Assembly (NCBI GenBank): GCA_004151065.3
Contig: NWUY0300017307.1
Location: 77,709 to 99,837, forward strand
Direction: 5' to 3'
Length of the DNA stretch: 22,129 bases
DNA from: Larix sibirica
Lineage: Eukaryota; Streptophyta; Pinopsida; Pinales; Pinaceae
In this document: positions 11,517-20,500 of the stretch, one piece after another
Position numbering within the stretch: the first letter of the stretch is position 1
Layout of the letters: each line of letters opens with the position of its first letter
Notes under the pieces: model-generated
What the model saw: the letters and a program-made list of their open reading frames with translations, nothing else
Told to the model about the DNA's origin: nothing
Databases searched by the model: none
Made by a program: the position numbers and the translations under genes

Positions 11517-12239
11517 CAACATATAGATATGGATGTTACAATCTCTCTAATATTGAGCTAACATATGAATACAAATATTACAGTCTCTTAAATATTGAGT
11601 GTAGAATTTAATATGGATATATTTCATAATGGTATTTATGTTTATCTAATTTAATATATTTAAAAAAAATATCACTGCATTCTATATTTTTTTTATATTA
11701 ATATTTTTTTAGCTAACTTGTGTTACAAATGTGACATATCTCACCTATCTTGGCTATAAAAAACACCTCTTAGTGCAAAAGTGTCGTAATTACTATGTCA
11801 TTTGGCTAAGGGAAGTATATACATCATTGTTCCCTTTTGGTAACTTGCTACTTGTTATATATATATTGAAGATGATGTTCATTGATAATAAGTGTTATAC
11901 TTGACTACCATTCAGGCACGTTACAATTAGAAACTGTATCTATTTGATCAATCAATTAAATTGAGAAAAATTAAGGCCATGCAACCTTCTTTTACCCTCA
12001 TCCTCCATGATGCAATATTATTTGTCATGATCAACCATGAAAGTTTCACAACATCATTTATTTTATAAGAACAAAGGTATCGTTATCTTAATCGAGCGTC
12101 TTGTGTTTTCTTTGAATAAATTATGGTGTTAAAGGGAGGAAGTTGCACTTAGTTCTACACATTTTAAAAACAATGTTACCAAAGACAACCAAGTAACCAT
12201 AGATGAAAATTCTCATAATGAGTATGTAATGTTTTTATT

Positions 12240-14590
12240 ATTTTTTTTCAAAAAAAAAAATGCATTTTATATTAGATACAAATCACTTTTTACATTGATC
12301 GATGGCACATAGACTGCCAAAAGTGGATTCAAAGAAAAACTGCATATATGTGGCATGGAAGACCATGTAGACAAAAAGACAGTATGAAAATTATAGATAT
12401 GAAAATAGTATCATCACATATTGAGTATGAAAAACAAATTATGATATTAATCCCTAGTAGATCAGTTGGGGTGTTTTACATGTAGGTTCTAAACATGCAA
12501 ACAATTAGCATAGATGGGGACTTGGATCATGCTCCGTCAGAATATCAAGGTCCATTTCCTTGCGAATCCGATAACCCTCCCTGACATCAACACCTTCCTT
12601 GGATAGATGATTAGCAGTGCCATTCCTTTCTCTATAATTGTGTTGAAAAGAGATCTTCGTGAACATTTTAGAGAGTCTAAAGGTATCTTCAAAAATAGGT
12701 TGAAGGTTAATGTTTTTGGGGGACTAGTTTTTCTTCATCCACTAAACTACCAATTTAGAGTCCCCTTAAAGATGAATATTCTGAACATTCTTTGATAGGG
12801 AAAGCTTCAAAAACAGTTTTAGGGCCATCAACTCCTCACGGATATTGGAGCTCAATGCAAGTATAGCTGAAAATTGATCCACTTATAATCAATGAAAAAT
12901 AAAATGCATCCCGCACAACCTATCGTTGGAGTCCCCTGAGACGCTCCATTAAAATATCCCCAACATCTAGATTTATCAATATTCTCGGTCACAATATTCC
13001 TATTTTTCGAAGGATTGAAGACTTGTGGGAAGAGATCGAAAACTACTAAACATTTAGAGGCTTGGAAGGATGGATCAATGTATTTCTCTTGGAAAAACAT
13101 GTAATTCCTAGCAATCCAAGTATACCAAATCAAGAAGGCAGGGAGAGAAAAAAAATCCTGGAAGATGCCATAATCCATTATTGAACCAATTTCGGAGTGC
13201 TTCTTGTTAATCTACTCCTTGCTATATGAGAATCAACCCTTTGACCTGTGAGACATACTCCACCATACTTTGCACATATGAACATGATACACATATGTGT
13301 ACAGAAGATTCATTATCGGACTTGAATAATGGGCACCATCTGGGACCTATCTAAAATTTCTTTTTTTCAGTACATCCCAAACTGACACCTTATTGTGAAG
13401 CACAAGCCAAAAAAACAGTTTGATTTTAGGAGGACAATGAAAGTTGAAACTTCCAAATAGCAGAGATGCACCGGGGTGGATTTGGTCGATCCTCTTCCAC
13501 CCTAAGAACTTTATATCCCAGCTTTTTAAGATACTCACCAGCTTCAAGATTTCTAGACCATACAAGTTTATCAACCATGTCAACAATTCTAATATTGTTG
13601 TCTTGGATATTCTTTAAATATGAATTCCAAATACCAATGGACAAAAATATGAAACCATTTTCCTCCAGATGAATAATCATATGTTGTGGAAGCTTGAACG
13701 CTTCGGAGCACCTAGTCCACGGGTCTTGTCCAATATGGAGTCTTCGACCATCACCAACTTTCCACATTAACCAATCTCCGATTAGATGGAAAATATAAAT
13801 AGAAGCCCGCCACATAGGAGAGACATCCCTGCTAAGTTTTTGTCTCAATCTGAGCCATTCCTCGATGGAAAGAGGACTGATTTATTTTTCAGTCACCACT
13901 TTTACCCACAAACCTTTTCCTTTTATGATACGTCAAATGCCCTTTTTCCACAAGGCTTTTAGGAAATATGGAGGAATCTTTCAAACCCCACCCACCAATA
14001 TCCTTTGGCAAAGTGATTTTTCCCCATGCAATCTAGTAAAACGATCTCTCATATGTATTAGATTTCCATAGAAAACTCTAAGCTAGCTTTCTGATCTAAT
14101 CTAAATTCTCGTAGGGACAAAAGCTAAGGAGACCCAAAAGACTAGAATGGTCTCTAGCATATATTTCAATAAGATAAATATTCCACCACGACTTAGCCAT
14201 TTGTTACACCACAGGGTGAGCTTGTTCTCAACTTTGCAAACTAGCCATGCCTAGTCTCGACATATATAGTGATTTGGTTTCACGGTAAAACCAAGATATC
14301 TCAAACTATCATGCAATTCGACAACAGTAAAGGTAAATTGAGTTGAGATCCAAACAATACAATCCCGTGTCAGGTTCAAATAAGAGACAATATATTTGTT
14401 GATATTTATGACCATCCCTAAAGCTTCACAAAAAGAGTTTATGATATCTTTTAGCTTGGTAATATCTCTTCTAGAATCATCCGAAAAAGCAGAATGCCAT
14501 AAACAAAAAGGACATAAGTAATAAAGAGACTACCCCTACAGAAATACCTTTAACATACCATTGCGCCAAGCCTGAAAACTATATAATGTT
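12240..14590 (-). mobile_element. 5'-truncated, decayed plant LINE (reverse transcriptase end, zf-RVT, RNase H)
   Basis: Read on the - strand, this follows the C-terminal half of a plant LINE ORF2 protein. The reverse transcriptase box normally FADD is read as AFSDDS (GATGAT at 14476-14481), followed by INSFCEALGMVINI and LRYLGFTVKP, typical of the region after the YADD/FADD box. Next come WRASIYIFHLIGDWLMWKVG and GRRLHIGQDPWTR (13848 downward), then PPKIKLFFWLVLHNK near 13391-13435, the plant zf-RVT signature. The RNase H domain runs from GYFNGASQGTP (12928-12960) through IREELMALKLF, GDSKLVV (12754-12765) and YRERNGTANHLSKEG (about 12595-12635) to a stop at 12505-12507. Of the four catalytic acids, the first and last read as Asn instead of Asp. 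Stops and frameshifts are frequent, so it is dead. The T-run at 12240-12248 could be the poly(A) tail on the - strand. The 5' side ends inside the reverse transcriptase, typical of LINE truncation. I found no clear target-site duplication. Confidence 0.85.
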
Positions 14591-15409
14591 TTTGTAACAC
14601 CAAAAAACAACACAAACTCTTTCTTCACACACCTTATCTATCCACCATGAATTCATTTCACTATGCCACTTCAACACCCTTTCCAAATATATACTAATAT
14701 TATATTCTAATCTCATTTTCAATTGTGAATATCATCACCATATCTATATTTACGAGAAAAAATAAAAATAAATACCAAAAATGTAGGTATTATGATTTGA
14801 GGTTAGGTTCTAAAAGATTATTCCGATGAAACAAAATTAATCTTAATTTTATTTAAAAAAAACTAAATCTAACCCAAAAGATAATTCCATGTATGGCATA
14901 ACTTTAATTTAGCGGTTTTGCCCATTTTAAATTTAATGGAAACGTTCAAATAATGATAAAAACTTCATTAGATGTAAAACATTATCTTTACAACATTTTT
15001 TTATTTTAATACTTTATGTAAAGAATAATTTTATTTTATTTTCAAATTATTTGAATTAAATTTATAACTTTTGTTTGGTATTATTATAATAATATAACAT
15101 ACTACTCTAATATGGAAGGTAGAATATGAAACCTTAATTCTTAAAAAAAATTAAACATTTTAGAGTGCATTACGGGTAAATTCTCTATAGTATATATTTT
15201 ACGATGTCACAATTACATTGAAGATGAAGATTCTATTCTTAGAAGAGAGAGTATGACTAGAAATACATTCATTACAATAAGGGCTCAATAAAAATAACAT
15301 GTCACTTATAAGGCCATGATCGAGAGCTCATTCTCCACTCATTGAAGGTTTCTACATGCTTTCGTTTTTAGTGAGATAATGTCTTTCCTACGATTATCTC
15401 CATTGTGGT
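14591..15409. other. Gene-free AT-rich stretch
   Basis: AT-rich sequence without open frames of note. From about 15180 the base composition becomes more balanced, which may mark the body of the SINE-like element whose box motifs lie at 15410-15465. Confidence 0.35.
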
Positions 15410-15465
15410 GCCTCGAACCCAAGTCGTTCAAGAATGAGAGAGTGGATGGTTAAACCCTTTAGCCC
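15410..15465 (-). mobile_element. Possible tRNA-derived SINE head (A-box and B-box)
   Basis: Read on the - strand, GGGCTAAAGGG (15455-15465) resembles a pol III A-box and GGTTCGAGGC (15410-15419) resembles a B-box. They are separated by 35 bases, the spacing of tRNA-derived promoters. No full tRNA cloverleaf can be formed, so this is not a tRNA gene. The body would run toward lower coordinates. I see no clear tail or flanking duplication. It could also be a chance pair or part of another repeat. Confidence 0.3.
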
Positions 15466-15816
15466 TCAATCATACTTCATTTTCCATAATGTAGGTGGTG
15501 TGGTGTGAATCCTCGAGTTAGAGAGGCGTGTCATAAATTCAAGTTGGTCATGTGATGCTATTATATATATTTAAGTAGGGATGATTTAATAAGAATTACC
15601 ATAATTAGTTTGTCACAGTAAATAATTCATTATATGCACATGTAATATAAATTTGACATTTTTTCTTCATTTTAAATGAGTATATTTACATTCCTCTGAA
15701 TACTCTATTATGTGTTGAATGAGTTCTTATACATAGTTTGATCTTATGATGGATCTAAATAAGTACCATATGAATCTATGAATGCTTTAAATGTGGATAT
15801 TAAAATTCGGGACATT

Positions 15817-16370
15817 TTAGAGACATGTTGGTTTGTCAAATCTGGCCATCAAAATCCTAGTAAAAAGGAGGAAAATGGTTAATTGTTCCACTAACTCTTC
15901 CTCCTCAAGTTTTTCTTTGTTGCATTCTTCTCGTACTTCCATGGAAAACCAACAATGCCTTCATGTTTTTCTAGTTGAGCTTTCATTAATATCAATACTC
16001 TTTTGGTTTAGTTTAGATCCCTCACCTAATATTTTGTCCATGTCTCCCATCTCCTCATAGCCAAAGCAACACATTCTTGACGATCATCGTAGTGACGCTC
16101 ACATCTATGAATTGTTATTCTCATCTTTAAGTGTTCGCAGTGGGCACATCTATTTGGATGCCCATGCGAAATCACCATCTTCTCCATTGAATACCTTTCC
16201 AAATAAACCTTGAAGCTGGATTCCTTAACACCAAGAAAATCCCGATGACACACACTAAATGAAACACCTTGTAAAAACCATTGGACTTTCCATACAAACA
16301 ATATCCCACTGTTGATTTGGAAACCAACAAATAAAACACCATACACATACAACCCTGGTAATAACACCTA
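15817..16370 (-). pseudogene. Coding-like relic with a BED-finger-like segment, possibly hAT transposase N-terminus
   Basis: On the - strand a frame from about 16367 gives GHPNRCAHCEHLKMRITIH, then RCERHYDDRQECVALA. This is similar in layout to the BED zinc finger at the start of plant hAT transposases (HPxxCxxC, then a GxxRxKxHL-like part, a later Cys, then a PxEV-like part). After a frame change near 16065 the text continues YEEMGDMDKILGEGSKLNQK and DINESSTRKT, meets a stop at 15961-15963, continues with an acidic segment (EKLEEEELVEQLT) and ends at a stop at 15817-15819. No catalytic transposase domain follows. The Ser-rich + strand open frame here (15833-16060) is the shadow of the acidic stretch. 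The BED assignment rests on a loose pattern. Confidence 0.33.
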
Positions 16371-16434
16371 ACAATAAACCTGTGGACTGGGAAAATTTTA
16401 AGGAGCCATAATTTTCTCAAAGTGTTCTTAAATT

Positions 16435-16545
16435 TGCAACCATAAAATGTTTGGCGATTTTTTTGTAAAAATATTCAAATTTCTAAGGANTGCAACCATA
16501 AAATGTTTGGTGATATTTTTGTAAAAATATTCAAATGTCTAAGGA
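16435..16545 (+). repeat. 55-bp tandem duplication with an N at the junction
   Basis: Copies at 16435-16489 and 16491-16545 begin tgcaaccataaaatgtttgg and end with tctaagga. They differ at three positions. The single ambiguous base at 16490 lies exactly between them. Confidence 0.85.
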
Positions 16546-16800
16546 CTTAATATAGTTTTTGGACCTTTTTTGAGGATTTTTAGAGTAAAAAAATTATCCC
16601 ATCGAATTTGGGCAAACCATTTTTGAAAAAATGAAAATTGACCAATATTTTTTTGGAGAAAAATGTTCAAAAATAACTCATAGACTAAATTTTGCCCCAA
16701 AAATTTTCACTACCTATAACGACCTATTAAAAAATCCTTTCCAAAATTAACCTCACATACTCCAACCAATCACCATAAAACATAAATCACCCAAGCTCCA

Positions 16801-16922
16801 AGATTGAATTCCCCTCCAGCTCACCCCGGTGGGCTTCGGATCACAAATTACTGATATATCGCTTGCAGACCCTTAGGAAGTTGGGATCCCCTTGATAAAA
16901 AAAAAAGAGATTAAATTCCCCT
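16801..16922 (+). mobile_element. Small poly(A)-tailed SINE-like insertion with target-site duplication
   Basis: A 15-bp direct repeat, agattRaattcccct, flanks the segment at 16801-16815 and 16908-16922 with one mismatch. Between them, 16816-16907 starts ccagctcaccccggtgggct, contains a B-box-like ggcttcggatcaca, and ends gggatccccttgat followed by ten A residues (16897-16906). Flanking duplication plus a 3' A-tail is the hallmark of target-primed retroposition. The short length and lack of an A-box suggest a 5'-truncated SINE. The base composition is clearly richer in GC than its surroundings. The exact family cannot be told without a repeat library. Confidence 0.65.
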
Positions 16923-17000
16923 GGAGTCCAGCATAAAATGATGATCCACACCTTATCATCTCTAAAACTTATACCAAAATCTTCACATAATTATAAAAAT

Positions 17001-17078
17001 ATCCTTTACTACTTTTGTTTATATTTTTAAAATTGCAATATCTTTTACTACTTTTGTTTATATTTTTAAAATTGCTTT
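17001..17078 (+). repeat. 39-bp tandem duplication
   Basis: Copies at 17001-17039 and 17040-17078 read atcYtttactacttttgttt and onward through attttt to aaaattgc, differing at three positions. Confidence 0.85.
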
Positions 17079-17440
17079 CATATTCTCGTTTACTCATCAT
17101 TTTGAGATACGCTCCAAACTATCAACTTAATAGCGTGCTTCCATACCAACCTCACATCCATTGATTCGAGAGACATAATAGAGCACATTGCCCAATGTAA
17201 AAGAGATTTGAAATGTTGGACAAAGTTTCCACAAAAGATTGGCTGAATACTGCCAGGAACCAAACGAAACCCCCCAGTTTCGCTGAATCCTGATTTCAAC
17301 TACTCCCACTTTTTTCACGTACACGCTTTAACACTTTTTCCATTAGAATACTATAAATAAACCAGAAAATTGATGCCGACCCAAGGGGTAACGCACTGCA
17401 CTGTTCTGTTTGCTCTTAGTGGGTCGGGAAAGTTGGGTGG

Positions 17441-17519
17441 CAGCTGCAAGTTGGTCCCTCTCTTCTACGGGCATTGCCTGCAGCTGTCTTGTCCGTATCA
17501 GGAGTACTGCCCCCAGCTG
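17441..17519. promoter_or_regulatory. Three CAGCTG E-boxes upstream of the EXORDIUM-like gene
   Basis: The palindrome CAGCTG occurs at 17441-17446, 17481-17486 and 17514-17519, about 310-390 bp before the start codon and within a locally GC-richer stretch. CAGCTG is one form of the CANNTG E-box bound by bHLH factors and BES1-type regulators. EXORDIUM-family genes are known brassinosteroid-responsive genes in Arabidopsis. A link between the two here is an inference. Confidence 0.3.
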
Positions 17520-17753
17520 TAAGCTACCGAAATTTCCTCCATTCCTTTCAAAACAGCAAAGAGCAGAAGATATCAAAGGGACCCAATACAACATGTGCTG
17601 CCTGTCCGCCTGGAGTCCACGAGGATTACAATCTCCGGAACCCCCACCGATATGGCGCGCTGTGCTCTGTGAGTCAGTATGTATGTTTGTAGTCTTGTTT
17701 TATATTCCCGATAACAGTCACATGAACACTCCATTCCTCGAGCATTTTAGTAT

Positions 17754-17760
17754 TATATAA
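17754..17760 (+). promoter_or_regulatory. TATA box of the EXORDIUM-like gene
   Basis: TATATAA at 17754-17760 is the best core promoter element before the gene. It would place transcription start near 17785-17795 and give a leader of roughly 40 bases before the ATG at 17830. A second TATA-like string, TATAAATA, lies further up at 17352-17359 and could serve a longer leader. Confidence 0.6.
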
Positions 17761-17829
17761 GGGGCTTCTGTCTCATTACATTGTATCCATTCTTCCTCTA
17801 TTGCCTTGTGTGTCGTTCTGAGAGAGGAA

Positions 17830-18867
17830 ATGGGGGGTTTTGCATTTGTGGGTTTGGTTCTCCTCATTGTATTATCCTCAGTTGAAGCATGGAGGCCATG
17901 GCCTCAGTATTTCAATCAGACTACTACTGCTTTGGGTTTGAAACAGCAACCCACCAACAAGGCAGATTTGCAGTTTGGGGCTTCAAAGAAGCATGAAGGG
18001 TCTTCAACCTTTGTGAATATGAGGTACCATATGGGGCCTGTGCTGACTTCTGCTATCAATGTCCATACAATTTGGTATGGCAGGTGGAGCAAGAAGGAGA
18101 AGAGGATTATCAATGAGTTTCTGCTTTCTATCTCTAATAATTCAAAGAGCCCTTCTGTGGGTCAGTGGTGGCAAACAGTGCAGCTCTATACTGATCAGAC
18201 TGGTGCCAATATTAGCAGAAACATAGTTATTGCTAATGAGCACGAGGATTACTATTCCCATGGTAAGATACTGAGTAGGCTGACTGTTCAGGAAGTGATA
18301 AAGAATGCCATAAGTGCCAAGACTAGTCCCCTTCCTATTGATCCCAAGAATGGCCTTTACCTTCTCCTCACTTCTAGTGATGTTGCTGTCCAGGACTTCT
18401 GCAGGGCAGTCTGTGGGTTTCATTATTTTACATTCCCTTCCATTGTAGGATACACACTGCCTTATGCATGGATTGGACACTCTGGAAAGCAGTGCCCAGA
18501 AGTCTGTGCTTATCCTTTTGCAGTGCCAAGTTACATGACTGGAATGAAGGCATTCAAGCCCCCTAATGGCGATGTTGGGATTGATGGTATGATAAGTGTG
18601 ATTGGTCATGAATTGGCCGAGCTTTCTTCGAATCCCCTGATCAATGCCTGGTATGCTGGTGAGGATCCTACTTCTCCTACCGAGATTGCAGATCTGTGTG
18701 AAGGCCTTTATGGGACTGGAGGCGGTGGATCTTACACTGGACAAGTCCTCACAGACAAATTTGGGGCCAATTACAATGTCAATGGCATTAGGAGGAGGTA
18801 TTTAGTGCAATGGATATGGAGTCCTATTTTGAATGACTATTCTAGACCAAATGCATTCAATAGTTGA
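17830..18867 (+). CDS. EXL: EXORDIUM-like secreted protein (PHI-1 family), 345 aa, intronless
   Basis: This is the only intact gene in the window. The start is the ATG at 17830: it opens a clean signal peptide (MGGFAFVGLVLLIVLSSVEA, likely cut after Ala20), and the frame upstream has only a TTG. The mature protein follows the phosphate-induced/EXORDIUM domain along its whole length: AINVHTIWYGRWSKKEKRII near the N-terminus, WWQTVQLYTDQTG, DFCRAVCGFHYFTFPSIVGY (189-208), KQCPEVCAYPF (220-230), GDVGIDGMISVIGHELAELS with HELAE at 260-264, then NAWYAGEDPTSPTEIADLCE and LVQWIWSP. Five cysteines (191, 195, 222, 226, 290) probably form disulphides in the apoplast. N-glycosylation sequons occur at 29-31, 103-105 and 127-129. 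In Arabidopsis the family acts in the cell wall to promote brassinosteroid- and carbon-dependent growth, but its biochemical activity is not established; the HExxE string suggests, but does not prove, metal binding. Length and absence of introns are normal for the family. Confidence 0.95.
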   Translation: MGGFAFVGLVLLIVLSSVEAWRPWPQYFNQTTTALGLKQQPTNKADLQFGASKKHEGSSTFVNMRYHMGPVLTSAINVHTIWYGRWSKKEKRIINEFLLSISNNSKSPSVGQWWQTVQLYTDQTGANISRNIVIANEHEDYYSHGKILSRLTVQEVIKNAISAKTSPLPIDPKNGLYLLLTSSDVAVQDFCRAVCGFHYFTFPSIVGYTLPYAWIGHSGKQCPEVCAYPFAVPSYMTGMKAFKPPNGDVGIDGMISVIGHELAELSSNPLINAWYAGEDPTSPTEIADLCEGLYGTGGGGSYTGQVLTDKFGANYNVNGIRRRYLVQWIWSPILNDYSRPNAFNS

Positions 18868-19108
18868 AGGTGCTATAGTGCTCTTGTTAGTTTAAAATGG
18901 GTTTTCCAGTGTTAGGGTTATACTATGGGGTTTGTCTCAAGCCTTACTATTGCAAATGTTGTTTGTGGGTTATACAGTATGTCGTGACTATTTTTCTGTT
19001 AACAGTCATCCCACTATGTGTTCGTGTGTGTGTCTATACAACTTTGTCTATTTACAATATTCAGATAAATCTTGAACAGAGAGAATTCATGAATTTTTAA
19101 AGAGATCT

Positions 19109-19170
19109 ATTATGCTTAAGTAGAGGAATAAATCTATGTATTATGCTTAAGTAGAAGAATAAATATATGT
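19109..19170 (+). terminator. Duplicated poly(A) signal downstream of the EXORDIUM-like gene
   Basis: A 31-bp tandem duplication, copies at 19109-19139 and 19140-19170 with two differences, carries an AATAAA hexamer in each copy (19127-19132 and 19158-19163). Each copy begins attatgcttaag. The signals lie 260-300 bases after the stop codon, a usual 3' untranslated length for a plant gene, and the T/G-rich sequence at 18900-19060 is suitable as a far-upstream element. Use of these signals is inferred. Confidence 0.55.
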
Positions 19171-20464
19171 TCACATCGAAGTTGGTATAATTTCCATTTA
19201 TGGTGGCTGGAATCCTAGAATGATGTCAATACTCTGTTTTTCCAGCCAACAGTTCCTCATACAACCTCGCTCGCTCTTTCCCTGTAGCTTTGCGCTTCAT
19301 TAGTATTTGGCAATGCTTCTATGTTGCGTGATTCTACCCTTCTCTTCAATGTGTGTCTGTGTGGATCTTTCCTATAGCTTTTGATCATCTTCATACAACT
19401 CACATAAAAGGCTTGCATATTATATTATTTTGATCAATAGGGAGCAGGTGGTCGATCACAATATCCCCCTTTTCACCTTTGCAATAGAGATTAGGATCGT
19501 AATTCCCATCAATTTTATGATATTTCTCTCGCCGATACGAATGGCTCACTTTGTAGAAAATTTTTTCGACAAAGTCTCCTCCAACCAAAGCTCCAAAAAT
19601 GAACTGTGTGCCATTCTTAGCACATAACATCCACATGATATCTGAAGGCTAACCATATTTATTCTCCATCTGTTCTCTACTACGTATTTTTGTATATGTA
19701 TTATTGTTCCCGTGAGTGCATCATTTTCCAAAGGATGCGCCACATTGCTTGACATCTATATCCGTGGCTAGTTTTACTGCCTATGTTTGCTATCGATGGA
19801 GATCATTAGAGTTTCGATGCTAGTGATATGTTGTGTCTAACCTGACTTGTCCAATCATCCAACATGCATTGACATCCGGTCGTTTTCCTCTTCTACTGGA
19901 GTAGTACATGTTGCCAATTCTTGGTTGCATGTAGCCCAGGTTTTATCATTGCCTCCCTTTGCATTGGGCTCTCTGTCTTCGGTCATTACCTGTTGAAGCG
20001 TTTTATGTGTGTATGCGTTTGTTGATCTCCACTAGCAGGTCTGCTATGTTATTAGCATTTCCTTCACCTGCTCACTGTCGTTGCTATTCGTTCTAGTCGC
20101 GTGTGTAATCTTTATCGTGGCTATTGGTTTTTATATGTTTTAGTGATCATCAGTTTCAGAAAAAGATCCTGACCTAGCCTTGTAATCATGTTTAATAATT
20201 TTTTTGTTTTCCGTTGTTGTAGGTTTGTGGGTATTTTGTTGTTCAAGGCTGATTTCTACGATTTATTTTGCATACGGAAGTTCATGGTGGTTGTAGTATG
20301 CTACTATGCTTTGCTGAACAATAGACATGAGGTTGGTTTTTCCACATTGATACTTATAGATGAAACGCAAGATGGAGATACCGAAAAAGAGGCCCAGAGT
20401 TTTAAATAGGAAAAGAGTGACTGATGAATAAACCATAGTTGCAGCGATGAAGAACAAAGTGCTT
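19171..20464. other. Gene-free, pyrimidine-rich stretch
   Basis: The + strand here is rich in pyrimidines and in TG/CT tracts. Several short open frames exist on the - strand (19400-19636, 19546-19755) and on the + strand (20188-20409), none with a recognisable domain. A - strand reading around 19880-20030 has some coding-like text (ELATCTTPVEEENDRMSM) but is short and I cannot place it. It may be a decayed repeat. Confidence 0.3.
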
Positions 20465-20500
20465 CACGTGGTCCTCTGTTCTGTTCTGTTCTGTTCTATT
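20465..20500. repeat. G-box next to a pentanucleotide microsatellite
   Basis: CACGTG (20465-20470) is a perfect plant G-box. It is followed at 20476-20500 by four exact CTGTT units and one CTATT. The microsatellite is certain; any promoter role is not. Confidence 0.6.

Larger units (their letters stand above)
9780..12236. other. Very AT-rich, gene-free stretch with short duplications
   Basis: About 2.4 kb of strongly AT-rich DNA with long A and T runs and no open frame with protein-like content. It contains short direct repeats: gtccaccttttggtttgag at 10555-10573 and 10580-10598, a 25-bp unit at 11461-11485 and 11492-11516 (period 31 bp), and a looser pair near 11532-11602 (ttacaRtctct...atattgag). 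The 63-codon + frame at 11219-11410 is low-complexity and I do not call it. Confidence 0.45.

Noticed and set aside
12607-12795. 62-codon + strand frame
   Set aside because: It overlaps the antisense RNase H domain of the LINE, whose - strand reading is clearly the real one.
17410-17760. Overlapping + frames of 116 and 72 codons before the EXORDIUM-like gene
   Set aside because: Their translations have no domain, and the region is better explained as promoter and leader sequence.
18142-18744. 200-codon antisense open frame inside the EXORDIUM-like gene
   Set aside because: It is the antisense shadow of a strongly conserved coding sequence and its translation has no family character.
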